A DNA stretch of 5,985 nt from WHTB01 sp050699035 (GTDB taxonomy: Bacteria > Actinomycetota > Actinomycetes > Propionibacteriales > Nocardioidaceae). The position numbers and the translations under genes were made by a program. Under the pieces are notes generated by a model. The model was not told where the DNA came from and searched no databases. It saw only the letters and a list, made by a program, of their open reading frames with translations. Positions 4,813 through 5,985 of this stretch are shown in pieces. The stretch is taken from positions 1-5,985 of the forward strand of contig JBOHDE010000231.1 of assembly GCA_050699035.1 (NCBI GenBank), written 5' to 3'. Within the stretch, counting starts at the first letter, position 1; each line of letters begins with the position of its first letter.

Positions 4813-5641
4813 GGCGGCGGATCGCCAGCGCTGTGCCCCCGCAGGTCAGCAGACCGCCCAGCGCGACGATGGCCCAGCCCAGGTTGGTCGGGTCAGGGGC
4901 GACGCCGATGCCGGCGGGGATGACGGTCGGCACCTCGGCCCCCTCCGGCGCCGAGGACTCCGGTGCCTCGGAGGGCACGTCCGCGGGCACGTCCTCAGAG
5001 TCCGACGGCTCGTCCGACGGCTCGTCGGTCGGCTCATCGGTGGGCGGCGTCGCGCAGTTCTCGACCCAGAACACCTTGTGCTTGACGTCGGCGCCCTGCG
5101 AGTGCGGCGCGTGGATGGTGAGCTTGACGTGGTAGCCCTGCTGCGGGTGCGGGTCGCCGGTGAAGGCGAGCTCGTACGTCTCGCTGGCATCGAGGTCGGT
5201 GCCGCCGCCGGGCTCGTCCTGACCGTTGAACAGCGTCAGCTCGCCGCTCTCGACGGTCAAGGTGCGGCCCTTGCGGGTGGGGTTCTGCAAGGCGAACTCC
5301 ACGGTGGCGTTGAAGTCACCGGCACCGTAGTTGTAGAAGTCCACCTGGAACCCGCAACCCACGTGGGGCTCGTTGTCCGGATGATCATCGAACGGCATGT
5401 CGTCGATCTTGACGGTGCCGTTGTTGCCGGGCTGGTCTCCAGCCGGCTTGTCGGACTTGCCCTTGTCGCCCGATTTCGCGTCGTCGCTGGTCGCTGTGTC
5501 GGTGGCGGCCGTGTCCTCAGCGGCCTCGTCGGCCACGGCCGGACTCGCCACCAGGACCGCACCACCCATCAACAGGCCGGCGCCCAAGAATGCCGCCGTA
5601 ATCGCCCCGATGCTCCGCTCGGATCGTCGCACGCCCGTCAT
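4799..5641 (-). CDS. Secreted stalked surface protein, candidate class F sortase substrate without LPXTG
   Basis: The 280-residue protein has the layout of a cell-wall anchored protein. A signal peptide covers 1-37 (basic start MTGVRRSERS, hydrophobic core, ASPAVA cleavage before Asp38). An acidic, low-complexity linker covers 38-75. A probably beta-sandwich domain (about 76-196) is bounded by Cys96 (VGCGFQVDF) and Cys196 (VFWVENC), a likely disulfide, with GGGTDLD, GYHVKLTIHAP and GADVKHKVFWVE inside it. A Pro/Asp/Glu/Ser/Thr stalk (199-236) includes three D-E-P repeats. A hydrophobic segment (254-274) and the tail RRRGKG complete the sorting-signal pattern. No LPXTG is present; VPTVIPAG (237-244) is the only motif-like sequence before the hydrophobic segment. 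I chose ATG 5641 because GAGAGGG lies 5 nt upstream and a signal peptide follows. The frame is open to 5866, but that part runs into the preceding gene and looks non-coding. It overlaps the sortase gene by 14 nt. Molecular function unknown; surface binding or structural roles are guesses. Confidence 0.88.
   Translation of the reverse strand: MTGVRRSERSIGAITAAFLGAGLLMGGAVLVASPAVADEAAEDTAATDTATSDDAKSGDKGKSDKPAGDQPGNNGTVKIDDMPFDDHPDNEPHVGCGFQVDFYNYGAGDFNATVEFALQNPTRKGRTLTVESGELTLFNGQDEPGGGTDLDASETYELAFTGDPHPQQGYHVKLTIHAPHSQGADVKHKVFWVENCATPPTDEPTDEPSDEPSDSEDVPADVPSEAPESSAPEGAEVPTVIPAGIGVAPDPTNLGWAIVALGGLLTCGGTALAIRRRGKG
5006..5041 (-). repeat. 12-nt tandem repeat coding for TDEP/SDEP stalk units
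   Basis: Three consecutive 12-nt units encode TDEP, TDEP and SDEP (residues 201-212 of the surface protein), and a partial unit SD follows. The array lies directly after the second cysteine of the folded domain and forms the start of the stalk. Such repeats usually vary in number between strains. Confidence 0.75.
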
Positions 5642-5646
5642 CGTTG

Positions 5647-5653
5647 CCCTCTC
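5647..5653 (-). promoter_or_regulatory. Ribosome binding site of the surface-protein gene
   Basis: GAGAGGG on the minus strand ends 5 nt before the ATG at 5641. It selects this start over upstream in-frame codons, and the signal peptide begins immediately after it. Confidence 0.75.
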
Positions 5654-5756
5654 AAACGCTGGCCCGGCGACATCAGAAGATGATCGCTGGGCTAGGTAGG
5701 TGCGCCGCTCAGTCCCTCCTGGCGCGCAGGTCATCTTGGCACAGCTCAGCCTGGTT

Positions 5757-5775
5757 CCGCGAGACCCAAACGCGG
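5757..5775 (-). other. Small hairpin in the leader between the monooxygenase and surface-protein genes
   Basis: CCGCG, a 9-nt loop and CGCGG form a 5-bp stem in the 190-nt gap (5642-5831). A wider pairing, GCTCA with TGAGC (5794-5798 and 5744-5748 on the plus strand), could enclose it. The stretch 5770-5825 is noticeably more AT-rich than its surroundings, and TGCAAC occurs twice 8 nt apart on the minus strand (5807-5820). The gap may hold the promoter and a structured leader of the surface-protein operon, but I find no convincing -10/-35 pair and no recognised riboswitch. Confidence 0.2.
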
Positions 5776-5831
5776 TTTCATTTTGGTATCGGTTGAGCCC
5801 TATTTCGTTGCACAGTTGCAGAAAACGGACA

Positions 5832-5985
5832 TCACACCTTAGTGGTCGAGGCGCCGCACGCCGCAAACTCAGGGCGGTACGAGGCGAGGTCGAACCGGCG
5901 AGTGATCGACCGGAAGCAGAAGGTGAACCGCGGCCACAGCGTGGTGTTGCGCCCGGTCGCGTCGAGGTACCAGCTGGCGCAGCCG
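5832..5985 (-). CDS. Flavin-containing / Baeyer-Villiger type monooxygenase, C-terminal fragment
   Basis: The last 50 residues of a gene entering from the right edge are read on the minus strand, ending at TGA (5832-5834). GCASWYLDATGRNTTLWP followed by FTF and TRRFD closely resembles the conserved C-terminus of actinobacterial FAD- and NADPH-dependent monooxygenases of the FMO/Baeyer-Villiger group, where C-x-S-W-Y-x-D-x-x-G-R-N-x-x-L-W-P is the signature. These cytoplasmic enzymes insert an oxygen atom into ketones or oxidise heteroatoms; the substrate cannot be judged from this part. The FAD and NADPH Rossmann motifs and the BVMO fingerprint lie outside the window. A short tail (about 41-50) follows the conserved block. 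It is 190 nt upstream of the surface-protein gene on the same strand, which makes a shared operon uncertain. Confidence 0.85.
   Translation of the reverse strand, partial: GCASWYLDATGRNTTLWPRFTFCFRSITRRFDLASYRPEFAACGASTTKV

Noticed and set aside
4619..5683. Long plus-strand open frame (354 codons) opposite the surface-protein gene
   Set aside because: It is antisense to a gene with a signal peptide, stalk and anchor; the Val/Arg/Gly-rich translation is the usual GC-rich shadow.
5642..5866. Upstream extension of the surface-protein frame to 5866
   Set aside because: It runs through the intergenic gap and into the monooxygenase end, has Arg/Cys-rich non-protein-like sequence, and would bury the signal peptide.
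1..5985. CRISPR arrays, tRNA/rRNA genes, insertion sequences, phage genes
   Set aside because: No repeat-spacer pattern, no RNA gene signatures, and no transposase, integrase or terminal inverted repeats were found on reading either strand.

Overview
The window is GC-rich DNA with dense gene packing, GTG starts, Ala/Arg/Gly-rich proteins and apparently leaderless transcripts. Together with the protein families present, this points to a high-GC actinomycete; a Nocardioides-like organism is my guess from protein style and is not proven by the sequence. I see no rRNA, tRNA, CRISPR array, insertion sequence or phage gene.

Layout. (1) Positions 1-768, minus: an ABC transporter ATPase of the BcrA/CcmA drug-export type, cut by the left edge. 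(2) 1015-1626, plus: a small unrecognised protein with one N-terminal membrane anchor. (3) 1631-2722, minus: a winged-helix HTH_42 protein related to the AlkZ/YcaQ DNA glycosylases, ending only 4 nt from the previous stop. (4) 2820-3407 and 3411-4139, plus: a DUF664/DinB-like protein followed after 3 nt by a GNAT-like acetyltransferase, a two-gene operon divergent from (3) across a 97-bp shared promoter region. (5) 5641 down to 4159, minus: a secreted, stalked, membrane-tethered surface protein whose last codons overlap the start of a class F sortase. (6) 5832-5985, minus: the last 50 residues of a flavin-containing (Baeyer-Villiger type) monooxygenase, cut by the right edge.

How the parts fit. 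The clearest functional unit is the sortase and surface-protein pair. The enzyme has the His/Cys/Arg set of a class F sortase. Its overlapping partner has a signal peptide, a two-cysteine globular domain, a Pro/Ser/Thr/Asp/Glu stalk, a C-terminal hydrophobic segment and an Arg/Lys tail, but no LPXTG; the best candidate sorting motif is VPTVIPAG. The HTH_42, DUF664 and GNAT genes could form a small detoxification or repair neighbourhood, but that is only inference.

Regulatory structure. Three genes (starts at 1015, 2722 and 2820) each carry a TANNNT hexamer exactly at -12 to -7 from the start codon and lack a Shine-Dalgarno sequence at normal spacing, as expected for leaderless mRNAs. Two others (starts at 768 and 5641) have clear Shine-Dalgarno sequences.
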